From Bacteroidales bacterium (GTDB lineage: Bacteria; Bacteroidota; Bacteroidia; Bacteroidales; Lentimicrobiaceae): 64,000 nucleotides of DNA. Numbering within the stretch: the first letter of the stretch is position 1; every line of letters begins with the position of its first letter. The notes beneath the pieces are model-generated. The model was given only the letters and a program-made list of their open reading frames with translations. It made no database searches and was not told the origin of the DNA. The stretch spans positions 231,501-295,500 of the forward strand of contig JADJEQ010000037.1 of NCBI GenBank assembly GCA_016709025.1, read 5' to 3'. Shown here in pieces: positions 17,351-26,373 of this stretch. The position numbers and the translations under genes were made by a program.

Positions 17351-18618
17351 TGACAAAACCAGGTATGAATACAGACAGACCCAAACTCCTGCAATCCGGT
17401 AATACGAATTACCTGGTACCTTTCATCCTCATTTCCAGCCTCTTCCTGATATGGGGCTTTTCGCATGCATTGCTGGATGTGTTGAACAAACACTTTCAGA
17501 ATGTGCTGGGCATCTCAAAAATGGAGTCCGGATTCGTGCAGGCAGCAGTTTACGGCGGCTACTTTCTCGCTGCAATTCCAGCTGGCTTATTCATGAAACG
17601 GTTTGGTTACCGGAAAGGAATTATCATGGGCTTGATGCTGGTTGCAACCGGTGCCTTCCTGTTTATTCCTGCTACAGGTATCAGAGAATTCTGGTCATTT
17701 TTAGTTCCGTTATTCATCATTGCCTGTGGTCTGGCCTACCTTGAAACTGCCGCAAATCCCTATACCACGGTTCTGGGTCCTGCGGGTTCTGCCGAGAGAC
17801 GCATCAATCTGGCACAATCCTTCAATGCCATCGGGTGGATCCTGGGCCCTCTTGTTGGTTCTGCAGTTATACTGTCAACCACCAAAGGAGGAGGAAATGA
17901 GTTTACATCACTTGCCATTCCTTATATGGGATTGGGGTGTATTGTATTGTTTGTGGGTATTTTCTTTTTCTTTACCAGGCTTCCTGAAGTTACCGTTGAA
18001 AATGATCAGATTGTCAGGCGGGAAACATCGCCAACAACGGCAATTCCACTGTTTAAACAGCCCAATTTCGTTTTGGCAGTCATCGCACAATTTTTCTATG
18101 TCGCAGCGCAAACGGGAGTAAACAGCTTTTTTATCAATTACGTTACCGAAACAGAGACGTCAATCCCTGATCAGACTGCGGGATACATCTTAGCCATCGG
18201 TGGAATGGGCTTGTTCTGGCTGGGACGCTTATCGGGCAGTTATTTTATGAAACGGTTTAACCCGGGCAAATTGCTGGTTACCTACGCCGCCATCAATGTC
18301 ATGATCATGGTTCTGGTAATTTCAAACCTCGGATGGATTTCCATCATTGCGCTTTTCTGCACCTATTTCTTTATGTCAATCATGTTTCCAACCATCTTTT
18401 CATTGGGTATCAGGGGGCTTGGACCACAGATCAAGCAAGGCTCCTCATTTCTTGTAGTGGCCATAGTCGGCGGGGCAATCAGTCCTCCGCTGATGGGTTA
18501 CCTGGGCGATATTTATTCGATGAGTGTAGGATTTGTTGTTCCGATGATTGGTTTTGGAGCCGTGCTGGTTTATGGAATAAGAGAAACTCAAGCTCAAAGT
18601 CTAAAGTTCAAAGCTTAA
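17350..18618 (+). CDS. fucP: FucP-type sugar:proton symporter (major facilitator superfamily)
   Basis: A 422-residue permease with twelve membrane helices and strong FucP-family character. ALLDVLNKHFQNVLG carries the aspartate equivalent to E. coli FucP Asp46, AYLETAANPYTTVLGP the glutamate equivalent to Glu135, and LAQSFNAIGWILGP the asparagine segment. It probably imports L-fucose or a related deoxysugar with a proton. Its ATG shares one base with the stop of the fusion gene, so the two are translationally coupled and imported sugar is the likely substrate of that fusion. The last ten residues (TQAQSLKFKA) are encoded by the CAAGCTCAAAGTCTAAAGTTC intergenic repeat. Confidence 0.85.
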   Translation: MTKPGMNTDRPKLLQSGNTNYLVPFILISSLFLIWGFSHALLDVLNKHFQNVLGISKMESGFVQAAVYGGYFLAAIPAGLFMKRFGYRKGIIMGLMLVATGAFLFIPATGIREFWSFLVPLFIIACGLAYLETAANPYTTVLGPAGSAERRINLAQSFNAIGWILGPLVGSAVILSTTKGGGNEFTSLAIPYMGLGCIVLFVGIFFFFTRLPEVTVENDQIVRRETSPTTAIPLFKQPNFVLAVIAQFFYVAAQTGVNSFFINYVTETETSIPDQTAGYILAIGGMGLFWLGRLSGSYFMKRFNPGKLLVTYAAINVMIMVLVISNLGWISIIALFCTYFFMSIMFPTIFSLGIRGLGPQIKQGSSFLVVAIVGGAISPPLMGYLGDIYSMSVGFVVPMIGFGAVLVYGIRETQAQSLKFKA

Positions 18619-19215
18619 AGTAAATTTGAATTTTAATATTCAGCCGGAAAAAGTACCCTCAACCCGGAATAAGCTCAAAATCTGTGTAACTCATAAAACT
18701 ACCCTTAGCGTCCCCGTCATTCGTAATTCGTAATTCAATGTCGTTTAGTTAAGGAATGTGGATGCTAAAAGGTCTTAACGCAAAGTGCGCTGAGGACACG
18801 CAAACCTGCCTGCCCTCCTGAGGCGGGTAAACCGGCAGACAGGGAGCCGCAGAGCAAGAAAAATCGCATTTCTATGCGGTTCTCTGCGATATACTTTGCG
18901 GTTCTCTGCGGTTAATTTTTTATTCATTCCCTTAACTAAACGACATTGTTTCATCATTCCATTATTCCATCATTCCAATGGAACAAGCTCAAAGTTCAAA
19001 GTCTAAAGCATAAAGTAAGATTGGTTTTTAATATTCAGCCGGAAAAATTACGCTCCACAAAAGTATAAAACCTCCCTTTTCTTCCTATGTAAGTCGAAGG
19101 GAGTCATTTGTCATTCGTCATTCGTCATTCGTAATTCGTAATTTGTATCATTCATCATTCCATCATTCCATTATTCCATTATTCCATTATTCCATTATTC
19201 CATTCTTCCAAACTC
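18593..19215. repeat. repeat-rich intergenic region after the fucP-like gene
   Basis: From left to right: the AAAGTCTAAAGT / TTTAATATTCAGCCGGAAAAA module (18593-18680), TCGTAATTCG microsatellite, the family-B MITE-like element (18736-18948), TTCCATCATTCC microsatellite (18950-18980), a second copy of the module (18985-19050), CATTCGTCATTCG repeats (19108-19150) and a TTCCATTATTCC microsatellite (19155-19212). The remaining stretch to 19591 is A/T-rich with short TTAGCTAATCTGC repeats and no supported gene. Confidence 0.75.
18736..18948. mobile_element. MITE-like element family B, copy 1
   Basis: A 213-bp element with long terminal inverted repeats: CAATGTCGTTTAGTTAAGG at 18736 and CCTTAACTAAACGACATTG ending at 18948. 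The repeats extend to about 23 bp with a single-base length difference. The interior has ACGCAAAGTGCGCTGAGGA, a GC-rich hairpin (CCTGCC...GGCAGACAGG, 18806-18842), and TGCGGTTCTCTGCG repeated twice. A related copy lies at 51353-51569. No coding capacity, so movement would need a transposase in trans. Confidence 0.8.
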
Positions 19216-19591
19216 TCACCACTTCCATATTACTAAATCTGCTAAATAATCAATTAGCTAATCTGCTAATTTGCTAATCTGCGGATTAGCCGATTTCCTT
19301 TATTGCAAATGACGTAGCTCCCTGTTTCACATTGAAATATTTCACCATTTCTGAAAGGAATTTTTCATTTTTACCTGTTTATATGTAATCTTTTTCTGAC
19401 TTCTTCGTCTAACCTTCTGATCCGGTTCACAGAAATTACCTGAAATGCTATCCACAACTATTTATTTACCGGTTCTGAATGCACTTCTTACTCCATTAAG
19501 TTTCTTTTATTAATCTTTACTTTAAATTTTTTACTTTTCCTTGAGCTTGTTACGTTATACATTAAGCTTGTTAAACCCAAATCAACCAAAT

Positions 19592-21637
19592 ATGAAAACC
19601 ATCAAAATGCTTTTGATTACCATGCTCCTGCCCTTCGCCGGTTTCCAGGCAATGGCACAACCCAATCCCTATCAGTTACCTCCACTGGTGGATCGTGAAC
19701 TCTTCTTCGACAATCCTGAGATTGCCGGCAGCCAGTTATCACCCGACGGATCATTTATCTCGTTTACCAAGCCATACAACGGGGTGATGAATGTGTGGGT
19801 AAAAAAACTGGAAGAACCTTTCAGTGCTGCAAGGCCGGTGACTGCCGACGTTGCCCGCCCGGTCCGCTCCTATTTCTGGTCGAGGGATGGAAAATATATA
19901 CTCTATGTTCAGGACAAGGGTGGAGATGAGAATTTCAATATTTATGCCGTGAACCCGGCCGAAAAAGCACCCGAGGGTGCCGAAGTACCTGTAAACCGTG
20001 ATCTTACCAATCTCAAAGGAGTAAGGGTTATGATCTATTCGGTTCCGAAATCCGATCCTGACCTTATTTACATCGGCCTGAACGACCGCGACCCGGCCTG
20101 GCACGATCTCTATAAGATGAAGCTTTCTACCGGCGAACGTACCCTGATCAGGCAAAATTCGGCTGAAGACCGGATTACCAGCTGGATTTTTGACTGGGAC
20201 GACAATCTTCGCATGGCAAGCCGTTCAAACATGGATGGCAGCAATGACCTGCTCAGGGTCGATAAAAAGGGATTTACCCCGATCTATACCACCAATGTTT
20301 TTGAACAGGCTTATCCCCTCGCCTTCCAAAAGGACAACAAAAAATTCTACATGGTAACCAACAAGGGCGATCAGCGCGATCTGTCGCAACTTGTATTGTT
20401 TGATCCTGAAACGCTGAAAGAAGAATTTATTGAATCAGACCCGATGAAAAAGGTTGATTTCGGCGATGCTGCTATTTCTGAGATAAGCAGGGAAATAATC
20501 TTCACTTCATATGAGGATGAAAAAGAACGTCTTTATTTTAAAGACAAGTCGTATGAGGCCGATTACAACCTGATTAAGAAAGAACTTCCGGGTGTTGAGT
20601 TTTATTTCTCGAGGCCGACTGCCGATGAGCGCTACTGGATTATCGGTGCCTACAGCGATGTTGACCCCGGAACTACCTACCTGTATGATCGTAAAAACAA
20701 AAAGCTCACTTTCCAGTACCGGCCCCGGCCAAATATCCCCATGCAGGATATGGCAAATATGAAGGCTATTTACTACCCTTCGAGTGACGGGCTTGAAATC
20801 CCTGCTTACCTTACTTTGCCAAAGGGTCTTGAAGCAAAGAACCTCCCGCTGGTGGTGATGCCTCACGGAGGTCCCTGGGGCCGCAGCAGTTGGGGGTTCA
20901 ACTCTTACGCCCAGTTCCTTGCCAACCGCGGTTATGCCGTGCTCGATCCCAACTTCAGGGCTTCAACCGGTTATGGTAAAAAGTTCATCGATGCCGGCAA
21001 CAATGAATGGGGTCGTAAAATGCAGGATGACATCACCTGGGGTGTAAAATACCTGGTAAAGCAAGGAATTGTCGATGCCAAAAAAGTTGCCATCATGGGA
21101 GGCTCGTATGGTGGTTATGCTACCCTGGCCGGCCTGGCTTTTACGCCTGATGTATATGCATGCGGCGTTTCCATTGTAGGCCCTTCAAACCTGATTACCC
21201 TGCTCAACTCCATTCCCCCATACTGGGAATCGATCCGCAAGGTGTTCAACATGCGTATGGGCGATCCATCAACCCCTGAAGGAAAAGCAGACCTCGAACG
21301 GATGTCGCCGCTCTTCTCAGCTGATAAGATAAAGGCACCACTGCTGGTTGTTCAGGGAGCCAACGACCCCAGGGTAAACAAATTTGAGTCGGATCAGATT
21401 GTTGTGGCTTTGCGCGATCGTGGATTTGCAGTCGAATACATTGTCGCTCCGGATGAAGGACATGGTTTTGCCCGTCCGGTGAACAACATGGCCATGCTGG
21501 CCGCTGCCGAAAAATTCCTCGCCCGCCACATCGGCGGCCGTTATCAGGAAAGCATGAAACCGGAAGTTGCCACCAGACTCGGCGAAATAACGGTGGATCC
21601 GAAAACGGTGACCCTGCAGGCACCGGAGCAGAAGTAA
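19592..21637 (+). CDS. S9-family prolyl oligopeptidase / dipeptidyl peptidase, exported
   Basis: A 681-residue serine peptidase. The start at 19592 is chosen because a clear signal peptide begins there (MKTIKMLLITMLLPFAGF, cleavage near AMAQ); the upstream TTG would add 17 unrelated residues. The N-terminal half is a beta-propeller (LSPDGSFISFTKP, YFWSRDGKYILYVQD) and the C-terminal half an alpha/beta-hydrolase. The catalytic triad is visible: Ser505 in GGSYGGYA, Asp592 in QGANDPRV and His624 in DEGHGF. It probably trims peptides in the periplasm. It is a single transcription unit, followed by two palindromic repeats. Confidence 0.93.
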   Translation: MKTIKMLLITMLLPFAGFQAMAQPNPYQLPPLVDRELFFDNPEIAGSQLSPDGSFISFTKPYNGVMNVWVKKLEEPFSAARPVTADVARPVRSYFWSRDGKYILYVQDKGGDENFNIYAVNPAEKAPEGAEVPVNRDLTNLKGVRVMIYSVPKSDPDLIYIGLNDRDPAWHDLYKMKLSTGERTLIRQNSAEDRITSWIFDWDDNLRMASRSNMDGSNDLLRVDKKGFTPIYTTNVFEQAYPLAFQKDNKKFYMVTNKGDQRDLSQLVLFDPETLKEEFIESDPMKKVDFGDAAISEISREIIFTSYEDEKERLYFKDKSYEADYNLIKKELPGVEFYFSRPTADERYWIIGAYSDVDPGTTYLYDRKNKKLTFQYRPRPNIPMQDMANMKAIYYPSSDGLEIPAYLTLPKGLEAKNLPLVVMPHGGPWGRSSWGFNSYAQFLANRGYAVLDPNFRASTGYGKKFIDAGNNEWGRKMQDDITWGVKYLVKQGIVDAKKVAIMGGSYGGYATLAGLAFTPDVYACGVSIVGPSNLITLLNSIPPYWESIRKVFNMRMGDPSTPEGKADLERMSPLFSADKIKAPLLVVQGANDPRVNKFESDQIVVALRDRGFAVEYIVAPDEGHGFARPVNNMAMLAAAEKFLARHIGGRYQESMKPEVATRLGEITVDPKTVTLQAPEQK

Positions 21638-21659
21638 AATCCGCAATGTAAATAACTGT

Positions 21660-21683
21660 AGGGACACGACATGTCGTGTCCCT
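21660..21683. repeat. ACGACATGTCGT palindrome, copy 1
   Basis: AGGGACACGACATGTCGTGTCCCT is a perfect 24-bp palindrome starting 22 bp after the S9 peptidase stop. The outer arms (GT / GC) are short in this copy. Four more copies lie at 21725, 22583, 23358 and 43911. Confidence 0.85.
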
Positions 21684-21724
21684 GCATGTTTTTATAATAT
21701 AATGGGTTGTAAAGAAACCAATGT

Positions 21725-21748
21725 AGGGGCACGACATGTTGTGTCCCT
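21725..21748. repeat. ACGACATGTCGT palindrome, copy 2 (degenerate)
   Basis: AGGGGCACGACATGTTGTGTCCCT, with two departures from symmetry, flanked by ATGT and ACAT arms. It lies 41 bp from copy 1. The pair sits between the S9 peptidase and the HigBA module. Confidence 0.8.
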
Positions 21749-21872
21749 ACATGTATTGATAACAGGCTATATACATACATCTGGTATATATTCTCCGGCT
21801 AAATGTGGATTTGGCTCCCTTTGTCCGCAAAACATTTCTACAGAAAATTTACCAAAATGGGAAATTCTTCTG

Positions 21873-21880
21873 TATATTTG
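21873..21880 (+). promoter_or_regulatory. candidate higBA promoter (-7 box)
   Basis: TATATTTG matches TAnnTTTG and lies only 11 bp before the GTG start of higB, so the transcript would be nearly leaderless. TGTATA occurs twice around it (TGTATATTTGTATA), a possible HigA-binding site for autoregulation. Confidence 0.45.
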
Positions 21881-21891
21881 TATAAAAAACG

Positions 21892-22185
21892 GTGAGAGTA
21901 ATTGCTAAAAGTACACTTAAGGTGTTTTGGATGCAACACAAGGATTGTGAACAGTCTCTCAGGTCGTGGTATAATGAGGCAAATGTGGCTGAATGGAAAT
22001 CGCCCGCTGATATAAAAAGGTGGTATCCATCTGCCAGTATTATACCGGAGAATCGGGTTGTTTTTAATATTAATGGGAACAAATACCGATTGATTGTAAA
22101 GATAAACTATGATTTCGGAATTATCTGGATACGATTTATCGGCACCCACAGTGAATACGATAAAATTAAAGCTCAAACCATTTGA
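21892..22185 (+). CDS. higB: HigB-type mRNA interferase toxin
   Basis: A 97-residue toxin of the HigB_toxin family starting at GTG: VRVIAKSTLKVFW, SLRSWYNEANVAEWKSPADIKRWYPSAS, NRVVFNINGNKYRLIVKINYDF, WIRFIGTHSEYDKI. HigB proteins cleave translated mRNA on the ribosome when freed from antitoxin. The gene precedes its antitoxin, the usual HigBA order, and the antitoxin ATG lies 2 bases after this stop. The module is bracketed by palindromic repeats on both sides, consistent with an accessory insertion, though no boundary repeat proves this. Confidence 0.9.
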   Translation: MRVIAKSTLKVFWMQHKDCEQSLRSWYNEANVAEWKSPADIKRWYPSASIIPENRVVFNINGNKYRLIVKINYDFGIIWIRFIGTHSEYDKIKAQTI

Positions 22186-22187
22186 AA

Positions 22188-22544
22188 ATGAAACTTAAAG
22201 TTATCAAATCAGAAACTGAATATAAACAGGCACTTGCAAGGCTTGAAGAAATTTTTGATGCCGTACCCGGCACGGAGGAAGGTGATGAGCTTGAGTTATT
22301 GTCCTTACTCATTGAAAGTTACGAGACAGTTCATTTCCCGATTGATTTACCTGATCCGGTAGAAGCTATTAAATTCAGGATGGAGCAAATGAACTACAAA
22401 GCCAGTGACCTTGCCGGTATTATCGGATTCCGAAGCCGGGTTACTGAAATCCTGAACCGAAAGAGGAAATTATCCCTTTCAATGATCAGAAAAATCAATA
22501 AGAAGATGAATATTCCTACAGATGTGTTGATTCAGGAATATTAA
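22188..22544 (+). CDS. higA: HigA-type antitoxin (XRE helix-turn-helix)
   Basis: A 118-residue antitoxin; ATG 22188 is preferred to TTG 22182 because it gives the usual MKLKVIKSETEY start. The N-terminal half (EYKQALARLEEIFDAVPGT to LLSLLIESYE) is the toxin-binding region. The C-terminal half is a Cro/CI-type helix-turn-helix (NYKASDLAGIIGFRSRVTEILNRKRKLSLSMIRKI). It should neutralise HigB and repress the shared promoter. Confidence 0.9.
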   Translation: MKLKVIKSETEYKQALARLEEIFDAVPGTEEGDELELLSLLIESYETVHFPIDLPDPVEAIKFRMEQMNYKASDLAGIIGFRSRVTEILNRKRKLSLSMIRKINKKMNIPTDVLIQEY

Positions 22545-22578
22545 TAAATAAGGATCTGTAGAATTTTAAGTTATTCAG

Positions 22579-22610
22579 ATGCAGGGACACGACATGTCGA
22601 GTCCCTGCAT
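22579..22610. repeat. ACGACATGTCGT palindrome, copy 3
   Basis: ATGCAGGGACACGACATGTC followed by GAGTCCCTGCAT; core 22583-22606 with one mismatch, and arms ATGC/GCAT particular to this copy. It lies 34 bp after the higA stop and could act as a terminator-like structure. Confidence 0.8.
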
Positions 22611-22747
22611 TCGTTTTATCAATACCCGGAAACATTCCGGGTGATGGATTTTATAAAGAGGGGTTGCAGGCATTGTCCTTTTCTGCATATTTTTGAAGAA
22701 GAATAACAGATAATTCCCGGCACATAATTTTCTCAAACCCAAAATAT

Positions 22748-23296
22748 ATGTCACTTACCTTTATTGGAAAAACTGAAACAGAAAGGCTCCTCATTACGGA
22801 TGCTTTTATAGAAGAATGCGATGAACTTCAGGAAATCTGTGAAACCTGGGACGACAAAAAACTCATGGAGGGTGAAGATTTTGAGCCCGGATATATCAGG
22901 AAATGCCTGACCGAAGGCGATTTGCCACCCATACCAGGCGCATCAAAGGAGAATTACAGGCTGAAGTCATTTCACCTGAAAGAATCGGGCCGGCTGATTG
23001 GTTTTACGGATCTATATTTCGGATATCCTACGGAAAAGACGGCCTGGATCAGCATCTTTTTGATTTCGAAAGTTCACCGGAAAGAAGGATTTGCTCAGGA
23101 AGCAATTGAAGCAATATCAACAGAATGCATCAGAGCCGGATTTGACCAGATCGGGATAGGGGTATATCTGAAAAACCTGAGAGGCCTGAGGTTCTGGATA
23201 AAAGCCGGTTTCAGGGAAGTGACCGGGATTTCAGCTGATGCCGGTAACGGTGAAAATGCATTTGCATTGATCCGGTTGATTAAAAAACTACGATAA
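22748..23296 (+). CDS. GNAT-family N-acetyltransferase
   Basis: A 182-residue acetyltransferase. The N-terminal ETERLLITDAF is typical of the RimJ/RimL-like GNAT group. AWISIFLISKVHRKEGFAQEAI holds the acetyl-CoA-binding R/Q-x-x-G-x-A loop (HRKEGFA), and GVYLKNLRGLRFWIKAGFREV is the C-terminal motif B region. The acceptor (an amino group on a small molecule or protein) cannot be told. It stands alone between two palindromic repeats and ends against a convergent T9SS gene. The stop falls in a GATAACCGGTTATC palindrome that may aid termination. Confidence 0.88.
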   Translation: MSLTFIGKTETERLLITDAFIEECDELQEICETWDDKKLMEGEDFEPGYIRKCLTEGDLPPIPGASKENYRLKSFHLKESGRLIGFTDLYFGYPTEKTAWISIFLISKVHRKEGFAQEAIEAISTECIRAGFDQIGIGVYLKNLRGLRFWIKAGFREVTGISADAGNGENAFALIRLIKKLR

Positions 23297-23342
23297 CCGG
23301 TTATCAAAGGTTTAAACCTTGTGATTATATGCGACACCGTTT

Positions 23343-23396
23343 GTTAATAATGCATTTAGGGAAACGACATGTCGTGTCCCTAAATGCATTATTAAC
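23343..23396. repeat. ACGACATGTCGT palindrome, copy 4, with 15-bp copy-specific arms
   Basis: Core AGGGAAACGACATGTCGTGTCCCT at 23358-23381 (one mismatch). The flanks GTTAATAATGCATTT and AAATGCATTATTAAC are exact inverted repeats of each other, giving a 54-bp near-perfect palindrome between the convergent GNAT and T9SS genes. Confidence 0.85.
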
Positions 23397-23450
23397 GGGA
23401 GTATTAACAAACTACACGGCACGCATGTAACTGATTTAACCAACAGAAAT

Positions 23451-26345
23451 TTATTCTTTTACCAGTTTAATCTGTTTGGAAATATTACTGCCGTTAATTA
23501 AGCGAAGCACATAGATCCCTTTTCCAAGGTTGCTGATATTCAGATGTTGCTTTCCAGCAGAGTTTGCCGGAATTTCAGTTTGCATTACAATTCTACCTGT
23601 ATTGTCAATCACCTGAATGATGGTGGCAGAAGAATAATATAAATCAGTAGCTATGGTTAAAGTTGACGAAGTGGGGTTTGGATAAACGCAGATTTCTGTC
23701 TTAGGTTCACTTTCTTCCAGCCCTACACATGGGTCGATCAACACACTAAATATCTGTGATGTGCCTGTGCAGTTGTTGAATGAGATTTCATCCACCTTAA
23801 GTGATCCTGTTCCGGGGGTATTCCACAACACATCAACCTGTGAGGTGCCTGCACCTGCTATAATTGTTCCTCCAACAACTGTCCAATTATAACTACTTCC
23901 TGCATTTGCTGCTGTTTCATAGCTGGCTGTCCAACCTGTACAAACCTCCTGCTGTCCGCTTACAACAGGAACCGGTATATCAAATACTGAGATTGAAAGA
24001 ACAGGAGAAGCAATACTGACACCGCATTGGTTTTCGGCAGTTACAAAAAGTTCAGCTTCTCCTGTGAAAATGGGGTTCCAGGCAATGTTTACACTGGTTC
24101 CGAAAGATAAAAGCACTCCTGCATCGGATGGATTTAGTGTCCATTGATAGGTAACAGCCGAAGGGACATCATAAATATAATAATCGCTGACTACCCCTTT
24201 ACAAAGCTGCACAGGGCCAACAGGAATACCCGGCTGAACCGGTGTTGCAATAAGTGTGACGGTAACTTCTCCGGCCATTTGGTTCGAACAAAAATCAGCA
24301 AATGCCATTACACTATAATTTCCTTCGGTTGTAACTGAATACCAGGATAAAGGATTGCCTGTTCCGGCCATAATTTGTCCGGTAGCCGTTCCATTGAGGT
24401 ATAGCTCATAATTTACGCCTGTTTCGGAGCTGGAAAGCGTAATCGTTGTACCATTGGTTCCTGCACAATAATTTCCTCCACCCTGCAATGAGAATGCAGC
24501 AGGCATTAAATACGACTGACAGGATAATTCGCCGGACCACGGGCTGCTGCCACAGAATCCTGTTGCCTGAACTTTAACTGTGTATGGCCCGGTGTAAGCT
24601 GCAGATGATGTGAATAAAACCGTCGCAGTGTTACCGGAAATGGTTCCCGCATCCGAAGGAGTGATAATCCATGCATAGGATGAAGCAAAACTAACAGCCT
24701 GAGTTACATACTCAACACTTTGTATACCACACACCTGGGTGATACCTGTTGGTGTAAGTGGTGCAACAGGAGTATCGCGTATTTCGATCAGGTTGTTCTT
24801 GAAAAGTGTATCTGCTGAATTCGTGTTGGTGATCACCAGCCTGGTATCGAAAATGCCCGTTGAGTTGTAAGTGACAAGCGGGTTTTGCTCGTTTGAAGTT
24901 GCAGGTGTGCCTCCTTCAAAAGTCCAGCTATAAGTGAGGTCGTTTCCAAACGAGCTGTTTGTATATTGCACCTGCTGTCCGATGCATGCAAGCGTCGGCG
25001 TAGCCGAAAAAGCTGCCATCAGTTCACTGTTTACTATCCTCATAATTGAGTACTTCTGGCTGGAAAATTCAGATATCTGAGTGTTACCTGACAACAATAT
25101 TTTTCCGTCTGCCTGCAATGCAAGACCAAAACCGAAATCCTCTTTCCCGGTTCCTGCCACATCAATAGTCAGAACTCCCGTTTGATTAAAACTCTGATCA
25201 AGCGTACCATCAGGTTTAATGCTAAGTACAGCAAAATCTGTATTACCGTTCTTCATTGCATCACCACTCAAAAGATATTTACCGTTTGGCTGCGCAACTA
25301 CATTATACATATTATCAATATCGTACATCGTATTTGCAACGGGATACACGAACTTTCCGTTGTCGCCAAAGGAATTGTCGGGTATGCCATCAGCAGTAAG
25401 CCTTACCAATGTAGCTGCGTAGCCAATGGTAGCTGCGTAATAGCTATGCCCGGCCAGAAGTATTTTCCCATCAGGATCAATTGTCATTCCTTTACATTCA
25501 TCAGCCGTATTATTTCCGGTTATATCAACCAGGGTGACACCATTATTACCAAAAGTTGGATCGTACGATCCGTCTGGAAGCAGCCTGACAGCCATAAAAT
25601 CGGCAGGAAAACCTGAATAGCCGCAAACAATAATTTTCCCATCGGCTTTTACAGCAATACCATAGGCCCAATTGTTAAGCACAGAGGGAGTTAAAGCTAT
25701 TTTTCCGTCACCCGAAAATGTAGGATCAAGCTGGCCGTTGGGAGTAAGTTTAATTACTGTGGCTGACTGGTTGAAAGGTAAGCCACCTGTACGGGTACTA
25801 CCGCAAACATAAATATTTCCGGCCGCATCACCGGTAACAGCATAAGCGCTATTGGGCATTGAGGGATCCAATACGCTCACCCAGGTTTTTCCACCGGTTC
25901 CGAAGCCTGTGTCAAGCGAGCCATTCGGTAAGAGCCGGCATACCAGCATTGCATCCTCAGCCGGCACTTCCTGTGTAAATCCACAGATTACAATTTTACC
26001 ATCTGATTGAATATAAATTTCAGGCTCAAACCCACCCTGATAGGTCAATACGCCGAGATCGACAATTGATGTACCTGTAGTACCAAACGTATTATCAAAA
26101 CTACCATCGGTATTCATTCGCACAACAGCCAGTTTTGCCTGCCCGCTAAGGAACATAGCAGCACCAGTCATTATAATTTTACCATCAGGTTGCAGTGCAA
26201 CATTATCGCCAAAGCTCAGGCTATAACTTTGGATAGAAAAAATATTCCGGCCGGTGCCGTTAAAAGTGCTATCGGGAATACCGGGAGTCTGTGCCTGAAC
26301 AAAGAGAGTGAAAATAAATAAAATACAAAGTAGCGTGTTTTTCAT
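23451..26345 (-). CDS. T9SS-sorted delta-60 repeat protein with PKD and immunoglobulin-like modules
   Basis: A 964-residue secreted protein. Signal peptide MKNTLLCILFIFTLFVQAQ; then about eight delta-60 repeats (LQPDGKIIxxG, DGSFDxTFGxxG) making a propeller to about residue 440; a PKD domain (YSWTFEGGTPATSNEQNP); then three or four beta-sandwich modules with paired cysteines (VCGIQSVEYVTQ, YCAGTNGTTITL, LCKGVVSDYYIY, VCTGWTASYET); and a C-terminal type IX sorting domain (ICVYPNPTSSTLTIATD to the KQIKLVKE end). The sorting domain should carry it across the outer membrane for surface attachment. The modules after the propeller closely parallel those of the protein at 43985-46504. A TPR-LuxR regulator is encoded upstream. 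Confidence 0.9.
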   Translation of the reverse strand: MKNTLLCILFIFTLFVQAQTPGIPDSTFNGTGRNIFSIQSYSLSFGDNVALQPDGKIIMTGAAMFLSGQAKLAVVRMNTDGSFDNTFGTTGTSIVDLGVLTYQGGFEPEIYIQSDGKIVICGFTQEVPAEDAMLVCRLLPNGSLDTGFGTGGKTWVSVLDPSMPNSAYAVTGDAAGNIYVCGSTRTGGLPFNQSATVIKLTPNGQLDPTFSGDGKIALTPSVLNNWAYGIAVKADGKIIVCGYSGFPADFMAVRLLPDGSYDPTFGNNGVTLVDITGNNTADECKGMTIDPDGKILLAGHSYYAATIGYAATLVRLTADGIPDNSFGDNGKFVYPVANTMYDIDNMYNVVAQPNGKYLLSGDAMKNGNTDFAVLSIKPDGTLDQSFNQTGVLTIDVAGTGKEDFGFGLALQADGKILLSGNTQISEFSSQKYSIMRIVNSELMAAFSATPTLACIGQQVQYTNSSFGNDLTYSWTFEGGTPATSNEQNPLVTYNSTGIFDTRLVITNTNSADTLFKNNLIEIRDTPVAPLTPTGITQVCGIQSVEYVTQAVSFASSYAWIITPSDAGTISGNTATVLFTSSAAYTGPYTVKVQATGFCGSSPWSGELSCQSYLMPAAFSLQGGGNYCAGTNGTTITLSSSETGVNYELYLNGTATGQIMAGTGNPLSWYSVTTEGNYSVMAFADFCSNQMAGEVTVTLIATPVQPGIPVGPVQLCKGVVSDYYIYDVPSAVTYQWTLNPSDAGVLLSFGTSVNIAWNPIFTGEAELFVTAENQCGVSIASPVLSISVFDIPVPVVSGQQEVCTGWTASYETAANAGSSYNWTVVGGTIIAGAGTSQVDVLWNTPGTGSLKVDEISFNNCTGTSQIFSVLIDPCVGLEESEPKTEICVYPNPTSSTLTIATDLYYSSATIIQVIDNTGRIVMQTEIPANSAGKQHLNISNLGKGIYVLRLINGSNISKQIKLVKE

Positions 26346-26373
26346 AATTTGATTGGTTATTGATTTTATTCGT

